This document shows, piece by piece, positions 51,319-61,951 of a stretch of DNA of 64,000 nt (position 1 is the stretch's first letter; each line of letters opens with the position of its first letter). Position numbers and translations under genes: made by a program. The DNA is taken from assembly GCF_021390645.1 (NCBI RefSeq), contig NZ_JAJEJT010000005.1, positions 62,001 to 126,000 on the forward strand. Direction: 5' to 3'. The notes under the pieces were generated by a model. The model worked only from the letters and a program-made list of their open reading frames with translations. It was not told the origin of the DNA and ran no database searches. Origin of the DNA: Paraburkholderia flagellata. GTDB taxonomy: Bacteria > Pseudomonadota > Gammaproteobacteria > Burkholderiales > Burkholderiaceae.

Positions 51319-53997
51319 ATGAAGCTACGTTACGTGTTGGGTATCGGGTGCCTTGCCGCCCTGTCGGGATGGGGGAGCGATCAGGGTTCGACGGATGCGA
51401 GTGTGCTGGCGAAGGCGAACGCGGCCGAAGTGGGATCCTCGCAGGGCGATCAGAGTAATCAGGGGAACCAGAACGATCAGGGCAGTCAGGAGAATGCCGT
51501 CAAGCGGTCAATCCTGCACAGCGTCGATCCGATGATCGGCACCGCGAATCTCGATATCAACGCGCCCTGGAACAGCGGCGTGCGGGGCCATGGCCATGTC
51601 TACCCGGGCGCAACCGTGCCGTTTGGCATGGTCCAGCTCGGGCCGGACACGACTGGCACGACCACGCCGTCGTCCGGCTGGGATCGCAGCCCAGGTTATC
51701 TGTACGACGACACCTATATCACCGGCTTCTCGCATACGCACCTGTCGGGCACCGGCGTCGGCTCGGGCGGCGAAGTGCGGTTCCTGCCGACGCTGGCGCC
51801 GGTCGACAAGGCGACGCTAGCGAAGGTGGCCGCCGATTCGTCGATCACCTACAACGCATCGTTCAAGCATGACGACGAAAGCGCTAGCGCCGGTTACTAC
51901 CGTGTGCTGATGTCGCCGCAAGGCACGGGCAACACGCCGTGGAATGTGCAGGGGACGAAGGTATTCGCCGAGATGACGGCGACCGCGCATGCGGGCGTGC
52001 AGCGCTACACGTACTTCCCGAACACGGCTGGGCAGCAGCAGAACATGATCGTGAGCATCGACCATCCGATCGGTGGCACGACCAGCAGTGGCAAGATCGT
52101 CGTGATCGACGCGCAGACGATCGCGGGATGGGAGATCACCAACAACTGGGCGAGTAACAAACCGACCTATTTCGTTGCGCGCTTTTCGAAGGCGTTTGAC
52201 CCCAAGAACGTCGCCTTCAGTGCGGACGGCTACCGGGCCTACCTGACCTTCGCGGGCAATGGCAACTATGCCGGCGGCTCGGTCACGGTGGAGGTGGGCA
52301 TATCGCCGTCGAGCATCGCGGACGCCCAGGCCAACCTCGCAGCAGAAGTCGGTGCGAAGTCGTTCGATCAGGTGCGCGCCTCGGCCGAGCGCGATTGGGC
52401 CACCGTGCTCGGCAGGATCCGCGTCAAGGGTGGCACGCCGGACCAGCGAACCATGTTCTACACGTCGCTGTACCGCACGATGCTCGCGCCGACGCTCTAC
52501 AACAATGCGGACGGCAGTTACGTCGGCACGGATTCGACCAATGACAGCACGACGTCACCGCCCACGACGAGCAAGCATGCGAACCCTGGTTTCGACTACT
52601 CATCGACGTTCTCGCTGTGGGACACCTTCCGCGCCGAATCGCCGTTGATGACGCTGGTGCAGCCAGAACGCATGGACGGCTGGGTCAAGTCGCTGCTGAC
52701 GCAGTTCAGGCAGAACGGCAAGGGAGAACTACCGGTGTGGCCGCTTGCGCAAACGGAAACCTTCACGATGGCGGGCCATCCGTCGATCCCGATGATTGCA
52801 GATGCCTATCTGAAGCATCTGACGAGCGCGAGTGTCGACGACATCTGGACCGCGCTGACGACTACCCAGAGCGCGAGCGCGCACGGCTTCGACCAGTATC
52901 GACAGCGCGGCTACGTGTTTGCCGGCGACAACGCGGCTGTGTCGACTACGCAGGATTATTCGTTCGACGACTGGGCGACAGCCGCGGTGGGCAAGGCGGC
53001 TGGCAAGGGCACGGCCGAATACCGGCCGTACCTGCAACGCAGCCTGAACTACCGGAACGTGTTCAACGCAACCCTGAACAACGGCTGGAGGTTCGCACAG
53101 CCGAAGGATGCGCAGGGCAACTGGTTGGCCGGTTTCGATCCGACTGCGGCCGAGAAGACGAACTTCTCCGAGTCGAATTCGTGGGTCGATACGTGGAACA
53201 TCTTCCACGATTTCCCGGGACTGGTTGCGCTGCTGGGGGGGAAAGCCCAATTTGTTGCGCAGCTCGACAGGACGTTTGAACCGGCCAATCAATTAACATT
53301 CCTCGGCAACCAGGGCTTTCCGGACCTGACCGGCAGAATCGGCCAGTATTTCGCAGGGAATGAGCCGGCGAACCATCTGCCTTATCTGTACGACGTGGTG
53401 GGGATGCCGTCGAAGACGCAGGATCGGGTGCGGTCGGTGATGGACGACATGTACTCGTTGACGCTTACGGCCGGCGATCGCAGCACGTTGAGCGGCGATA
53501 GCCTGAGGGCCGCGCAGGGCGATCCGCGACGGGTGCGGGATTCGGCCGTTCCTGGCAACGACGATTGCGGGCAGCTGTCCGCGTGGTACGTGCTGTCTGC
53601 GCTAGGCATGTATTCGCTGAATCCCGTCGGCGGCGTGTTCTATTTCGGCACGCCGCTATTCGAGGAGGCGACGATCGACGTGCCGGTCGCGACCGGCGAG
53701 GCATCCGGCGGCAAGTTGCAGTTCGGCGCGCCGCGGCGCTTCACGATCACCGCGCATACGGCGAGCGGTGGCGCGCCGTCGTCGGTCAATCGCTTCGTCC
53801 AGTCGGTCAGCCTGAATGGCACGCCGCTGCACCGGCCTTACATCACCTATGACGAGATGAAGGCCGGCGGCACGCTCGTTTTCGTCATGGGGACGAGGCC
53901 GAACGACGCATGGATCGGCCAGTGGGACGGACAGGATCCCAACAGCGCACTGGCGCCGTCACTGGTGTCTAACGGCGGCTCGGCCGGGAATCCGTAG
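51319..53997 (+). CDS. exported GH92 family glycosidase (alpha-mannosidase type)
   Basis: GH92 enzymes are Ca2+-dependent exo-alpha-mannosidases. The 892 residues show VDPMIGTANLDINAPWNSGV, GHVYPGATVPFGMVQLGPDT, GFSHTHLSGTGVGSGGE, FSLWDTFRAESPLMTLVQPE, GELPVWPLAQTETFTMAGHP and GNDDCGQLSAWYVLSALGMY, all family landmarks. The N-terminus is a signal peptide followed by a Gln/Asn/Gly-rich spacer (QGDQSNQGNQNDQGSQEN). The position of a lipobox Cys is Trp (ALSGWGSDQ), so it is probably not lipid-anchored. An RBS-like GAGAGGAG precedes the ATG. Confidence 0.93.
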   Translation: MKLRYVLGIGCLAALSGWGSDQGSTDASVLAKANAAEVGSSQGDQSNQGNQNDQGSQENAVKRSILHSVDPMIGTANLDINAPWNSGVRGHGHVYPGATVPFGMVQLGPDTTGTTTPSSGWDRSPGYLYDDTYITGFSHTHLSGTGVGSGGEVRFLPTLAPVDKATLAKVAADSSITYNASFKHDDESASAGYYRVLMSPQGTGNTPWNVQGTKVFAEMTATAHAGVQRYTYFPNTAGQQQNMIVSIDHPIGGTTSSGKIVVIDAQTIAGWEITNNWASNKPTYFVARFSKAFDPKNVAFSADGYRAYLTFAGNGNYAGGSVTVEVGISPSSIADAQANLAAEVGAKSFDQVRASAERDWATVLGRIRVKGGTPDQRTMFYTSLYRTMLAPTLYNNADGSYVGTDSTNDSTTSPPTTSKHANPGFDYSSTFSLWDTFRAESPLMTLVQPERMDGWVKSLLTQFRQNGKGELPVWPLAQTETFTMAGHPSIPMIADAYLKHLTSASVDDIWTALTTTQSASAHGFDQYRQRGYVFAGDNAAVSTTQDYSFDDWATAAVGKAAGKGTAEYRPYLQRSLNYRNVFNATLNNGWRFAQPKDAQGNWLAGFDPTAAEKTNFSESNSWVDTWNIFHDFPGLVALLGGKAQFVAQLDRTFEPANQLTFLGNQGFPDLTGRIGQYFAGNEPANHLPYLYDVVGMPSKTQDRVRSVMDDMYSLTLTAGDRSTLSGDSLRAAQGDPRRVRDSAVPGNDDCGQLSAWYVLSALGMYSLNPVGGVFYFGTPLFEEATIDVPVATGEASGGKLQFGAPRRFTITAHTASGGAPSSVNRFVQSVSLNGTPLHRPYITYDEMKAGGTLVFVMGTRPNDAWIGQWDGQDPNSALAPSLVSNGGSAGNP

Positions 53998-55129
53998 TCC
54001 GGTACGCCGTTCGGTGCGCTCGCCGAGCACTGTTCGCGGGTCGCAGCCGGAGCGAGTGTCCGGTTGCGTCTTCGCGTTTATGATGCGGGAACACAGCTGG
54101 ACCTTTTCACCGGAGTGAGACTCGTTCGCTGGCCTCCGACTCGGACCAGAACGTGAACGGTCAACAACTTATGAGGCCAGTGTTGAGAGGCGTCAAGCCA
54201 TAGCAGGTGACGACGGAGCCAAGTCGCCAGGAGAGGGTTGAGCGTCTCGAAGGCGTGAAGCCCTCGGTGCCCATCTGCCGCGTGCGCCCACGAGCACATT
54301 GCGCTCTCCGTCGCTCATCCTTTGCACAGGGTTATCCACCGATTCTGTGGACAATTGCGCGACTGCATCGGTGGATAACTTCACTGGCGTTTCCAAACTA
54401 GACATCAACTGCCGGCGCAGACTGAGCGAGCTCGACTGGTGCTGCTCTCCAATGATTGAAAGCATGTGTGTTTTTCACCGTGCATCCGGTTAGGCATGCT
54501 TCACACAATCGCTGGTTGCGCCGGACGGCCGCGGTGGAAGCCATTTTCGCGCCCGGAGTCATCAGCCAATTGAGCTCGCGGAACATCAATGGCGGACTCT
54601 GCCACTGGGCTGCGTGGGACAGTTGCAGAGCTGCATGCCGATGGCTACGGCATCGATGTTGCGTGTAGTTGCCTGGGTTTTCCCGCGTCAATGGGAAGCG
54701 CCGCGTCGCAATCCGATCGCGTCAGCTGCGTGCCGTAGTTGGCAAATGAACTAGACGATGCGCAGCACCAGTGACTGAAGGTCGACTTGCGCGGGAGCGT
54801 CGCAAGCTTGCACTCTGCGGTCGAAAAAGCCGCCCGTACGCAGCGCCTCGATTGCGCGTCGCGTTCATGTCGCGTGGAGTGTCCGCTTGCTTCACCCAAC
54901 TCGCCGCCCGTGCTCTCCCCAGTCAGTACATTTGGGCTGTTATGTCAAAAGTAGCGAGACTACGTTGGTGGGCTTGCCTGATCATTTAAATCGCGGTGTC
55001 TGGGTCAGGTGGACAAGGCCAGGCATCGTGGCAGCCCGGCGAACTTGCTGCCGCGGTGCTGGTCCTCAACGAACGCCCGAAGGAGGGAACATGGACTCGT
55101 CGCGAAAGCGTATCGGTCAAATCCTCCCG
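53998..55129. other. gene-poor tract
   Basis: No gene is supported in these 1.1 kb. The only structure noticed is the DnaA-box-like inverted repeat at 54332-54378. Short frames on both strands are unconvincing. Confidence 0.5.
54332..54378. repeat. 12-bp inverted repeat containing DnaA-box-like 9-mers
   Basis: Arms TTATCCACCGAT (54332-54343) and ATCGGTGGATAA (54367-54378) are perfect complements around a 23-base spacer. Each arm contains TTATCCACC, one mismatch from the DnaA box TTATCCACA. The spacer has TGTGGACAA, whose complement TTGTCCACA also differs by one base. Possible DnaA titration or remnant origin, or an unrelated operator. Confidence 0.6.
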
Positions 55130-56041
55130 TCATTTGCCGACGCGTTCACGCATGGCTTCGGCAACTGCGTCGCGCACGCAGGCGGCAAGCAACTCGGAAG
55201 CGCGCGTGTGGGCCGCGCGAGCCGGCCTGGCGATGACAAGGGGCTGGATGACGGTGGTTTCATGTATCGGCCGCTCCACGACGAGGGACGTTTGCGCGAC
55301 AGTCGAACTCTGTGTGATCAGCAGCGACACTCCCAGGCCGCTCGCCACCATCGCACGCACGAGTTCAATGGATGTAGCGCGATACTGCACGTCGGGCGAG
55401 AGTCCATGCTGCCAGAACGGCGCCATCAGAAAATCGCGGCTCTGTGGTAGATCGATCTGGATGAATGGCTGGGCGGCGAGTTCGTGCAGCGAAACTGCGC
55501 GACGCCGCTTCGCCAGTGGTGAGTCGCCGGGCAGGAGCGCGTAGGGCTTGAGTTCGGCGAGGCATTCGCGCTCGATATCGCCGGGCAACCCAACGTCGTA
55601 CATGAGCGCGAAATCGATCAGACGCTTGTGCAGCCATTCGTCGAGCTGGACGAGATCGCCTTCCCGGAACTGTACGCTGAGACCTGGAAAGCGCGTCTGC
55701 GCGAGCCTAAGCACGCGCGGCAGATAGACGGGCGCAATCGTGCGGAATACGCCGATCTGCACGAGACCGCGATCGCCTTCGCCCACGTCGTCGGTTGCGA
55801 ACGCCGCGGCCGACGCGAGGAGGTGCCGCGCCTCATCCAGCTTGCGCTGACCGAATTGCGTGAGCGCCATACGCGTGCCGGCGCCGCGCGTGAAAAGTGG
55901 CGCGTCGAATAGCGCCTCCAGTTCACGGATCGCCACGGAGATCGAAGGTTGCGAGACGTTCAGCTGTTTCGCGGCGCCAGTCGTGGTGCCCGTCTCGGCC
56001 GCGGCGACGAAGTAGCGCAGGAGTCTGAGCGATAGACTCAT
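55130..56041 (-). CDS. LysR-type transcriptional regulator
   Basis: A 303-residue LysR regulator. HTH at ~3-60: LRLLRYFVAAAETGTTTGAA, then LNVSQPSISVAIRELEALFD. Effector-binding domain with IGVFRTIAPVYLPRVLRLAQ and a C-terminal MVASGLGVSLLI. It is divergent from the CoA-transferase cluster with ~108 bp between, so it is the likely regulator of that cluster, responding to a substrate or CoA-thioester intermediate. The effector is unknown. Confidence 0.93.
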   Translation of the reverse strand: MSLSLRLLRYFVAAAETGTTTGAAKQLNVSQPSISVAIRELEALFDAPLFTRGAGTRMALTQFGQRKLDEARHLLASAAAFATDDVGEGDRGLVQIGVFRTIAPVYLPRVLRLAQTRFPGLSVQFREGDLVQLDEWLHKRLIDFALMYDVGLPGDIERECLAELKPYALLPGDSPLAKRRRAVSLHELAAQPFIQIDLPQSRDFLMAPFWQHGLSPDVQYRATSIELVRAMVASGLGVSLLITQSSTVAQTSLVVERPIHETTVIQPLVIARPARAAHTRASELLAACVRDAVAEAMRERVGK

Positions 56042-56149
56042 AGGATTTTCGTATAACCGTTAATTTATTCCAGTATTTTATCTTATTGCCTCGGCGGATC
56101 AGAATCAACTCACCAACCGAACGGGTTGGCTGTTCTGGAGGAAGACGCC
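56042..56149. promoter_or_regulatory. divergent LysR/CoA-transferase control region
   Basis: The left 60 bases are AT-rich and contain a dyad ATAA-N8-TTAT (56053-56068), a candidate LysR site near the divergent promoters. GGAGGAA at 56137-56143 is the ribosome site for the CoA-transferase. Confidence 0.35.
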
Positions 56150-57376
56150 GTGACACTGCCCGCGCTGCCGCTCGACGGCATTCGTGTGATCGACTTTTCC
56201 CGCGTGCTCGCGGGGCCGCTATGCTCCGCGCTACTCGGCGACCTGGGCGCCGAAGTCATCAAGATCGAACCGCCAACTGGCGACGACTACCGTGCGATTG
56301 GCCCGTTTTCCGCAGGGGAAAGCGGACTCTTCCACGCCATGAACCGCAACAAGCAGAGCGTCGTGATCGACCTGAAGCACGACGACGGACGTAGGCTCGC
56401 GCAGTCGCTGTGCGCGCAGGCCGACGTGGTCGTGGAGAACTTCCGGCCAGGCGTGGCCGAGCGTCTTGGCATTGGTTACGCGGAACTCTCTGCGCTGAAT
56501 CCCGCGCTCGTCTACGCAAGCGTCTCGGGCTTTGGCCAGACTGGTCCCGAGTCGCATCGTCCGGCGTACGACATCATCCTGCAAGCCATGTGCGGACTCA
56601 TGGATGTGACCGGTGCGCCCGACGGCGCACCGACGCTGGTGGGCGATTCGATCTCGGATGCGGCCAGCGGACTTTTCGCCTCGTGGGGCGTGCTGGCCGC
56701 GCTACTGGCGTACCAGCGCACCGGCAAGGGCACGCACGTGGATGTGGCGATGTTCGACGCGACGCTCAGTCTCACTGCCGGCATGGTTGCGAGATACGCG
56801 ACGACCGGCGTCGCGCCGCGGCGGGTGGGCAACCGGCACGCGTCGTCCGCACCATTTGGCGCCTATCGTGCGAATGACGGCTACTTCGTGGTGGCCGTGC
56901 TCAACAACCGGTTGTTCGAGCGCTTCGCGCAGGCAATCGGCCAGCCTGAACTCATCGACGATGCGCGCTTTATCGACGATGCCACGCGCAGCGAAAACGA
57001 GGCCGCGCTACGCGCCTGCATCGAGTCATGGTCCGCAATGCATAGCATTGCGGAGGTCAACGCGTGTTTGAGCGACGTGGGCATTCCGGTCGCGCCGATC
57101 CAGAACATTAGCGAGGCCCTCGAGAGCGAGCAGGCACGCGAGCGTGGACTGCTGATCGAAACGCAGAGCGCCGATGGCGGTGCGTTGCGTTTGCCACGGC
57201 AGCCGGTTCACTTCTCGGCGTGGCCCACCATGCGAACCACGCGTGCGCCTCGGCTTGGAGAACACACTCAGTCGGTGCTTGAGAGATACCTTGGTTTGGA
57301 CATTGCACGCATCGCTGGCTTGCGTGATGGTGGGGCGCTTGGCCCGGTCGCAGTGCCGGTGCACGAAGCAAATTGA
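56150..57376 (+). CDS. CaiB/BaiF class III CoA-transferase
   Basis: Transfers CoA between an acyl-CoA donor and a carboxylic acid, which activates the pathway substrate. 408 residues from the GTG at 56150; a TTG eight codons upstream precedes the ribosome site and is less likely. Features: IRVIDFSRVLAGPLCSALLG, LGAEVIKIEPPTGDDYRAIG, catalytic-Asp region RPAYDIILQAMCGLMDVTG, and ALLAYQRTGKGTHVDVAMFD. It is the first gene of a four-enzyme cluster with acyl-CoA dehydrogenase and ETF. Donor and acceptor unknown. Confidence 0.92.
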   Translation: MTLPALPLDGIRVIDFSRVLAGPLCSALLGDLGAEVIKIEPPTGDDYRAIGPFSAGESGLFHAMNRNKQSVVIDLKHDDGRRLAQSLCAQADVVVENFRPGVAERLGIGYAELSALNPALVYASVSGFGQTGPESHRPAYDIILQAMCGLMDVTGAPDGAPTLVGDSISDAASGLFASWGVLAALLAYQRTGKGTHVDVAMFDATLSLTAGMVARYATTGVAPRRVGNRHASSAPFGAYRANDGYFVVAVLNNRLFERFAQAIGQPELIDDARFIDDATRSENEAALRACIESWSAMHSIAEVNACLSDVGIPVAPIQNISEALESEQARERGLLIETQSADGGALRLPRQPVHFSAWPTMRTTRAPRLGEHTQSVLERYLGLDIARIAGLRDGGALGPVAVPVHEAN

Positions 57377-57391
57377 TAAGGAAAATGAGTC

Positions 57392-58531
57392 ATGTTTAAG
57401 CGAATGGGTGTTACCGACGCCGATGTCGAGATCGCGGAAGCCATCCGGCGATTTGCGGAGGCCGAACTGGCGCCATACGCGGCGCACGTCGACCGCGAAG
57501 AAATATCCACGACACGCTATGTTCCCGCGCTCGCTGATCTGGGCGTGCTGGGCATGAATCTGCCGGAGCGCTGGGGTGGCGTTGGTGCGTCGCCTGCCGC
57601 AATCATTCTCGCGCTCGCAGAGATTGCGGCTGCGTGCGCGTCAACTTCATCCATGATCGGCGCCCACTATCTCGCGACCGATTCGATCCTGATCGGCGGC
57701 GACGACGCACTGCGCGCGCGCTACCTGCCTGACGCAGCGGCCGGTGTGAAGCTCGGTGCGTTCGCGCTGACGGAACCGCAAGCCGGCTCGAATCCGGCGG
57801 GAATGACGACACAAGCGGTACGCGAGGGTGACGGTTATCGCCTGCGTGGCGTGAAACATTTCATTTCGAACGCAGCGGCGGCTCATTTCATCGTGGTCTA
57901 TGCGAAGACCGCGCCTGAACTCGGCACACGTGGAATCAGTGCTTTTGTGGTGGACCGCGATACGCCGGGCGTGTCGGTGTCGTCCGCCGAAATGCTGATG
58001 GGCATTCGAGGCGCCCCAGCCCACGAAGTCGCGCTCGACTGCCATGTGCCAGCCATGAACCGGTTGGGCGAAGAAGGCACGGGCTTTCGCACAGCGATGA
58101 AAGTGCTCGACAACAGCCGTCTCGATGTGGCGGCGACGAGTCTCGGTCTTGCCGAAGCGGCGCTCGCGGATGCCGTGGAATGGGCGAAGACGCGGCATGT
58201 GGGCAACGAACCGCTGGCCGCCAGGCAAGGGTTGCAGTGGAAATTTGCAGACATGAAAACGCAACTCGAGGCGGCATGGCTCCTGACGTTGCAGGCTGCC
58301 ACGCGGCGCGGGGCAGGCGAGCCGTTTACGGATGCGGCTTCGATGGCGAAGCTCTATGCGTCGGAAATGGTTGGATTCGTTACCGATGCCGCGCTGCAAA
58401 TGCACGGCGGCTACGGCTTCACGCGCGAAATGCGGATCGAGCGGCTGGTGCGTGATGCGCGGATTCTGCGCATCTACGAGGGGTCGTCGGAGATTCAGCG
58501 TACGGTCATTGCCCGTTCCGTTCTGACGTAG
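57392..58531 (+). CDS. acyl-CoA dehydrogenase
   Basis: An FAD enzyme forming the alpha,beta double bond in an acyl-CoA and passing electrons to ETF. 379 residues with [20 protein letters not shown] and [20 protein letters not shown] (FAD contacts). The last part has [20 protein letters not shown] and the catalytic base Glu363 in [17 protein letters not shown]. It starts 15 bp after the CoA-transferase stop (AAGGA site), so it is co-transcribed. Substrate probably short or branched, but not determined. Confidence 0.93.
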   Translation: MFKRMGVTDADVEIAEAIRRFAEAELAPYAAHVDREEISTTRYVPALADLGVLGMNLPERWGGVGASPAAIILALAEIAAACASTSSMIGAHYLATDSILIGGDDALRARYLPDAAAGVKLGAFALTEPQAGSNPAGMTTQAVREGDGYRLRGVKHFISNAAAAHFIVVYAKTAPELGTRGISAFVVDRDTPGVSVSSAEMLMGIRGAPAHEVALDCHVPAMNRLGEEGTGFRTAMKVLDNSRLDVAATSLGLAEAALADAVEWAKTRHVGNEPLAARQGLQWKFADMKTQLEAAWLLTLQAATRRGAGEPFTDAASMAKLYASEMVGFVTDAALQMHGGYGFTREMRIERLVRDARILRIYEGSSEIQRTVIARSVLT

Positions 58532-58554
58532 GCGTCTGCGCAAGGAGCAAGAAA

Positions 58555-59304
58555 ATGAAAGTGCTGGTAGCAGTCAAGCGCGTGGTCGACGCCAACGTCA
58601 AAGTGGGCGTGAAGTCCGATGGCACGGGCGTCGACATCTCGAACGTGAAAATGTCCATGAATCCATTCGATGAGATTGCAGTTGAAGAAGCCGTGAGACT
58701 GAAGGAGGCTGGTGCTGCTACCGAGGTGGTGGCGGTCTCCTGCGGTGTTGCGCAATCGCAGGAAACGTTGCGTACCGCGCTGGCGATCGGCGCGGATCGC
58801 GCGATCCTGATCGAATCAGACGCGGAACTGCAGCCGTTGGCAGTCGCAAAACTGCTCAAGGCGCTGGTCAACAGGGAAGAGCCGCAGTTGGTGATGCTCG
58901 GCAAGCAGGCCATCGACGATGACTCGAACCAGACGGGCCAGATGCTCGCTGCACTAGCGGGTCTACCGCAGGCAACGTTTGTGTCGAAGGTCGTGGTGAG
59001 CGAGGGAAAAGCGACGGTGTCGCGCGAAGTGGACGGCGGTGCGGAAACACTTTCGCTGACATTGCCCGCAGTCGTCACGACCGATCTGCGGCTGAACGAG
59101 CCGCGCTATGTGACGCTGCCGAACATCATGAAGGCGAAAAAGAAGCCGTTGGAAACCGTCAGGCCCGAAGACCTTGGCATCGATGTCACGCCGCGTCTGA
59201 CTACGCTGAAGGTCAGCGAGCCGCCGAAGCGCGCGGCCGGCGTGAAGGTGGCGGACGTGGCGACGCTGGTCGAAAAGCTCAAGAGCGAAGCCAGAGTGCT
59301 TTGA
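58555..59304 (+). CDS. etfB: electron transfer flavoprotein beta subunit
   Basis: Binds AMP and, with EtfA, carries electrons from the acyl-CoA dehydrogenase to ETF-quinone oxidoreductase. 249 residues: [20 protein letters not shown], then [20 protein letters not shown] and the signature region [20 protein letters not shown]. Starts after AAGGAGC, 23 bp past the dehydrogenase. A dedicated ETF beside one dehydrogenase suggests this pathway does not rely on the housekeeping ETF. Confidence 0.95.
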   Translation: MKVLVAVKRVVDANVKVGVKSDGTGVDISNVKMSMNPFDEIAVEEAVRLKEAGAATEVVAVSCGVAQSQETLRTALAIGADRAILIESDAELQPLAVAKLLKALVNREEPQLVMLGKQAIDDDSNQTGQMLAALAGLPQATFVSKVVVSEGKATVSREVDGGAETLSLTLPAVVTTDLRLNEPRYVTLPNIMKAKKKPLETVRPEDLGIDVTPRLTTLKVSEPPKRAAGVKVADVATLVEKLKSEARVL

Positions 59305-59332
59305 TCGACGCATACGTGGAGACGAAAGAAAA

Positions 59333-60265
59333 ATGACGATACTGGTAATTGCCGAGCACGATAACGTGTCGATCAAGGCGGCGACGCTAAATACATTGGC
59401 CGCTGCGCAGAAGCTGGGCGGCGAGATTCACGTGCTGGTGGCGGGCCATGCCGCGCACGGCCCAGCGCAAGCGGTTGCAAAGGTGCCTGGCTGCGCGAAG
59501 GTGTTGCTTGCCGACGCGCCGCAACTGGCCGAAGGCCTCGCAGAAAATGTCGAAGCGACAGTGCTTGGCATTGCGAGGGATTATTCGCATATCCTCGCTC
59601 CGGCAACGGCTTACGGCAAGAATATCACCCCGCGCATCGCCGCGAAGCTCGATGTCGCGCAGATCAGCGACATCACGGCGGTCGTTTCCGCCAACACATT
59701 CGAGCGCCCGATTTACGCGGGGAACGCCATCGCGACCGTGCAATCTGACGACTCAGTCAAGGTAATCACAGTGCGAGCGACGAGCTTCGAGCCGGCGGCA
59801 GCGGAGGGCGGCAGCGCCTCGATCGAGAAGATCGAAGCCGCCCCGGATGCGGGGGTTTCTCGGTTCATCCGCCGTGAGGTGACGAAGCTGGACCGTCCAG
59901 AACTGACCTCTGCGAACATTGTCGTGTCGGGCGGTCGAGGCCTCGACAGCGGCGAAAACTACGCGAAGGTGCTCGAGCCACTCGCCGACAAACTCGGTGC
60001 GGCATTGGGCGCATCGCGCGCAGCCGTCGATGCGGGCTATGTACCGAACGACTATCAGGTCGGCCAGACGGGCAAGATCGTCGCGCCTCAGTTGTACGTC
60101 GCAGTCGGCATTTCAGGTGCAATTCAGCACCTGGCCGGCATGAAGGATTCGAAGGTCATCGTCGCGATCAACAAGGACGAGGACGCGCCGATTTTCGGCG
60201 TCGCAGACTATGGCATCGTCGGCGATCTGAACGTCGTCGTGCCAGCGCTTGCCGCGCATATCTGA
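59333..60265 (+). CDS. etfA: electron transfer flavoprotein alpha subunit
   Basis: FAD-carrying ETF subunit of 310 residues. The N-terminal half is [20 protein letters not shown]. The C-terminal FAD domain has [60 protein letters not shown] and [20 protein letters not shown], all canonical. It follows etfB by 28 bp with GGAGACGAAAG. Confidence 0.96.
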   Translation: MTILVIAEHDNVSIKAATLNTLAAAQKLGGEIHVLVAGHAAHGPAQAVAKVPGCAKVLLADAPQLAEGLAENVEATVLGIARDYSHILAPATAYGKNITPRIAAKLDVAQISDITAVVSANTFERPIYAGNAIATVQSDDSVKVITVRATSFEPAAAEGGSASIEKIEAAPDAGVSRFIRREVTKLDRPELTSANIVVSGGRGLDSGENYAKVLEPLADKLGAALGASRAAVDAGYVPNDYQVGQTGKIVAPQLYVAVGISGAIQHLAGMKDSKVIVAINKDEDAPIFGVADYGIVGDLNVVVPALAAHI

Positions 60266-60367
60266 ACACCATTGACGGATTTTCTCGATGCCTCGCACGC
60301 TGCACGAAAAAGGGCAGCGCACGGGTACGACCCTGTAGCTGTTCCCTTATGAAAGAGGAGCGCAAAG

Positions 60368-61795
60368 ATGGACTGCACCGCATCGCGTAGTGAAAAAGCC
60401 ACGCTGGTCGAACGGCGTTCGATCGACTACATTCCCGAAGCCGAGCGTCACGGCAATCTGTTCAGCCAGTTCACCCTCTGGTTCGGTGCAAACCTCCAGA
60501 TCACAGCCGTCGTGGTCGGCGCGCTCGCCGTCGTACTGGGTGGCGACGTGTTCTGGTCGCTGGTCGGGCTGCTCTTCGGGCAGATGCTTGGCGGTGCCGT
60601 AATGGCTTTGCATGGCGCCCAAGGTCCGAAGCTCGGATTGCCGCAAATGATTTCGAGCCGCGTGCAGTTCGGCGTATATGGCGCCATTATTCCGCTCGCA
60701 CTGGTCTGCGTGATGTACGTGGGGTTCTCAGCTGGCGGCACGGTGCTCGCCGGCCAGGCGATCGGCGAATTGCTCGGCGTGGACAATACCATGGCAATCC
60801 TGATGTTTTCCGCAGTCGTGATCCTGCTCACGGGATTGGGGTATCGCGTCATTCACGCCATGGGCCGCATGTCGAGCATCGTTGGCACGCTTGCCTTCCT
60901 GTATCTCTTTGCGAGCCTGTTGAATGGCCATGCGTGGAGCACACTGCTCGCCAACCGCCACTTCACGGTAGCGTCGTTCCTGCTCGCCGTCTCGCTGTCT
61001 GCATCGTGGCAAATCGCGTACGGACCCTACGTGGCCGACTATTCACGCTATCTGCCGAAATCCGTCTCGACGTTCGGGACATTTCTGGCTGTCTTTTGCG
61101 GCACGGTGACCGGTGCGCAGGTATCGATGACGTTCGGCGTGCTGGCCGCCGCGCTAGCCGGTAGCCAATTCGCCGGGCACGAAGTGGCGTTTATCGTTGG
61201 CCTTGGCGCATCGGGATTTATCGCCGCGATTCTTTATTTCACGATTGCGCTCGGCAAACTCACCATCACGACGCTCAACGCGTACGGCAGCGTCATGTCA
61301 GTGACGACGATCGTCACCGGCCTTGGTCAGCGCCGCGAGATATCCCGCGGTGCGCGGCTCGCTTTTGTGATTCTGTCGGTCGGCGTATCGAGTGCGCTCG
61401 CACTTGCCGGACAGCATTCCTTTCTGAAGGCGTTCTCTTCATTCCTGCTGTTCCTGCTGGTATTTTTTACCCCGTGGAGCGCGATCAATCTCGTCGACTA
61501 CTACTGGGTGACACGCGAACGTTACGACGTCCCTGCGCTCTTTGATGCGAACGGCCGATACGGGCGCTGGAATGCAGTCGGTATCGCCGTCTACGTGGTG
61601 GGCGTGCTGGTGCAGATGCCGTTCGTTGCCACCGGGTTTTATACCGGGAGCTGGGTCGAAGCGCTTGGCGGCGTCGATGTCTCGTGGATCGTAGGCGTCA
61701 TCGTGCCCGGCGCACTGTATTACGCGGCGACGCGTTTTGTGCAGCCACGCGTGCCAGGCGAGCTCATTTTGCCAGATACGGTTGGCGAGGTGTGA
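60368..61795 (+). CDS. NCS1 family permease (cytosine/purine/allantoin type)
   Basis: A 475-residue, ~12-segment inner-membrane transporter of the NCS1 family, importing nucleobases, hydantoins or related small molecules with Na+ or H+. Features: FTLWFGANLQITAVVVGALA, AVMALHGAQGPKLGLPQMIS and RVQFGVYGAIIPLALVCVMY near the N-terminus, TMAILMFSAVVILLTGLGYR mid-protein, and NLVDYYWVTRERYDVPALFD. It follows etfA by 102 bp with GAGGAG before the ATG, so it is likely the uptake system of the cluster. Its substrate would identify the pathway. Confidence 0.9.
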   Translation: MDCTASRSEKATLVERRSIDYIPEAERHGNLFSQFTLWFGANLQITAVVVGALAVVLGGDVFWSLVGLLFGQMLGGAVMALHGAQGPKLGLPQMISSRVQFGVYGAIIPLALVCVMYVGFSAGGTVLAGQAIGELLGVDNTMAILMFSAVVILLTGLGYRVIHAMGRMSSIVGTLAFLYLFASLLNGHAWSTLLANRHFTVASFLLAVSLSASWQIAYGPYVADYSRYLPKSVSTFGTFLAVFCGTVTGAQVSMTFGVLAAALAGSQFAGHEVAFIVGLGASGFIAAILYFTIALGKLTITTLNAYGSVMSVTTIVTGLGQRREISRGARLAFVILSVGVSSALALAGQHSFLKAFSSFLLFLLVFFTPWSAINLVDYYWVTRERYDVPALFDANGRYGRWNAVGIAVYVVGVLVQMPFVATGFYTGSWVEALGGVDVSWIVGVIVPGALYYAATRFVQPRVPGELILPDTVGEV

Positions 61796-61951
61796 AAGAG
61801 CAAAGCGAGGGGCACGAGGTTGTAGCGAACTCGGCGAGCCGCGCATGATCCGATTCCCGGATTACATAGAGGTCGTAAAGCGGATCAAGCTGACCGGTTC
61901 TGTCGAGATAAGGCGTTATGGACAGAAGCACACCAGAACAAATAGGATGCC

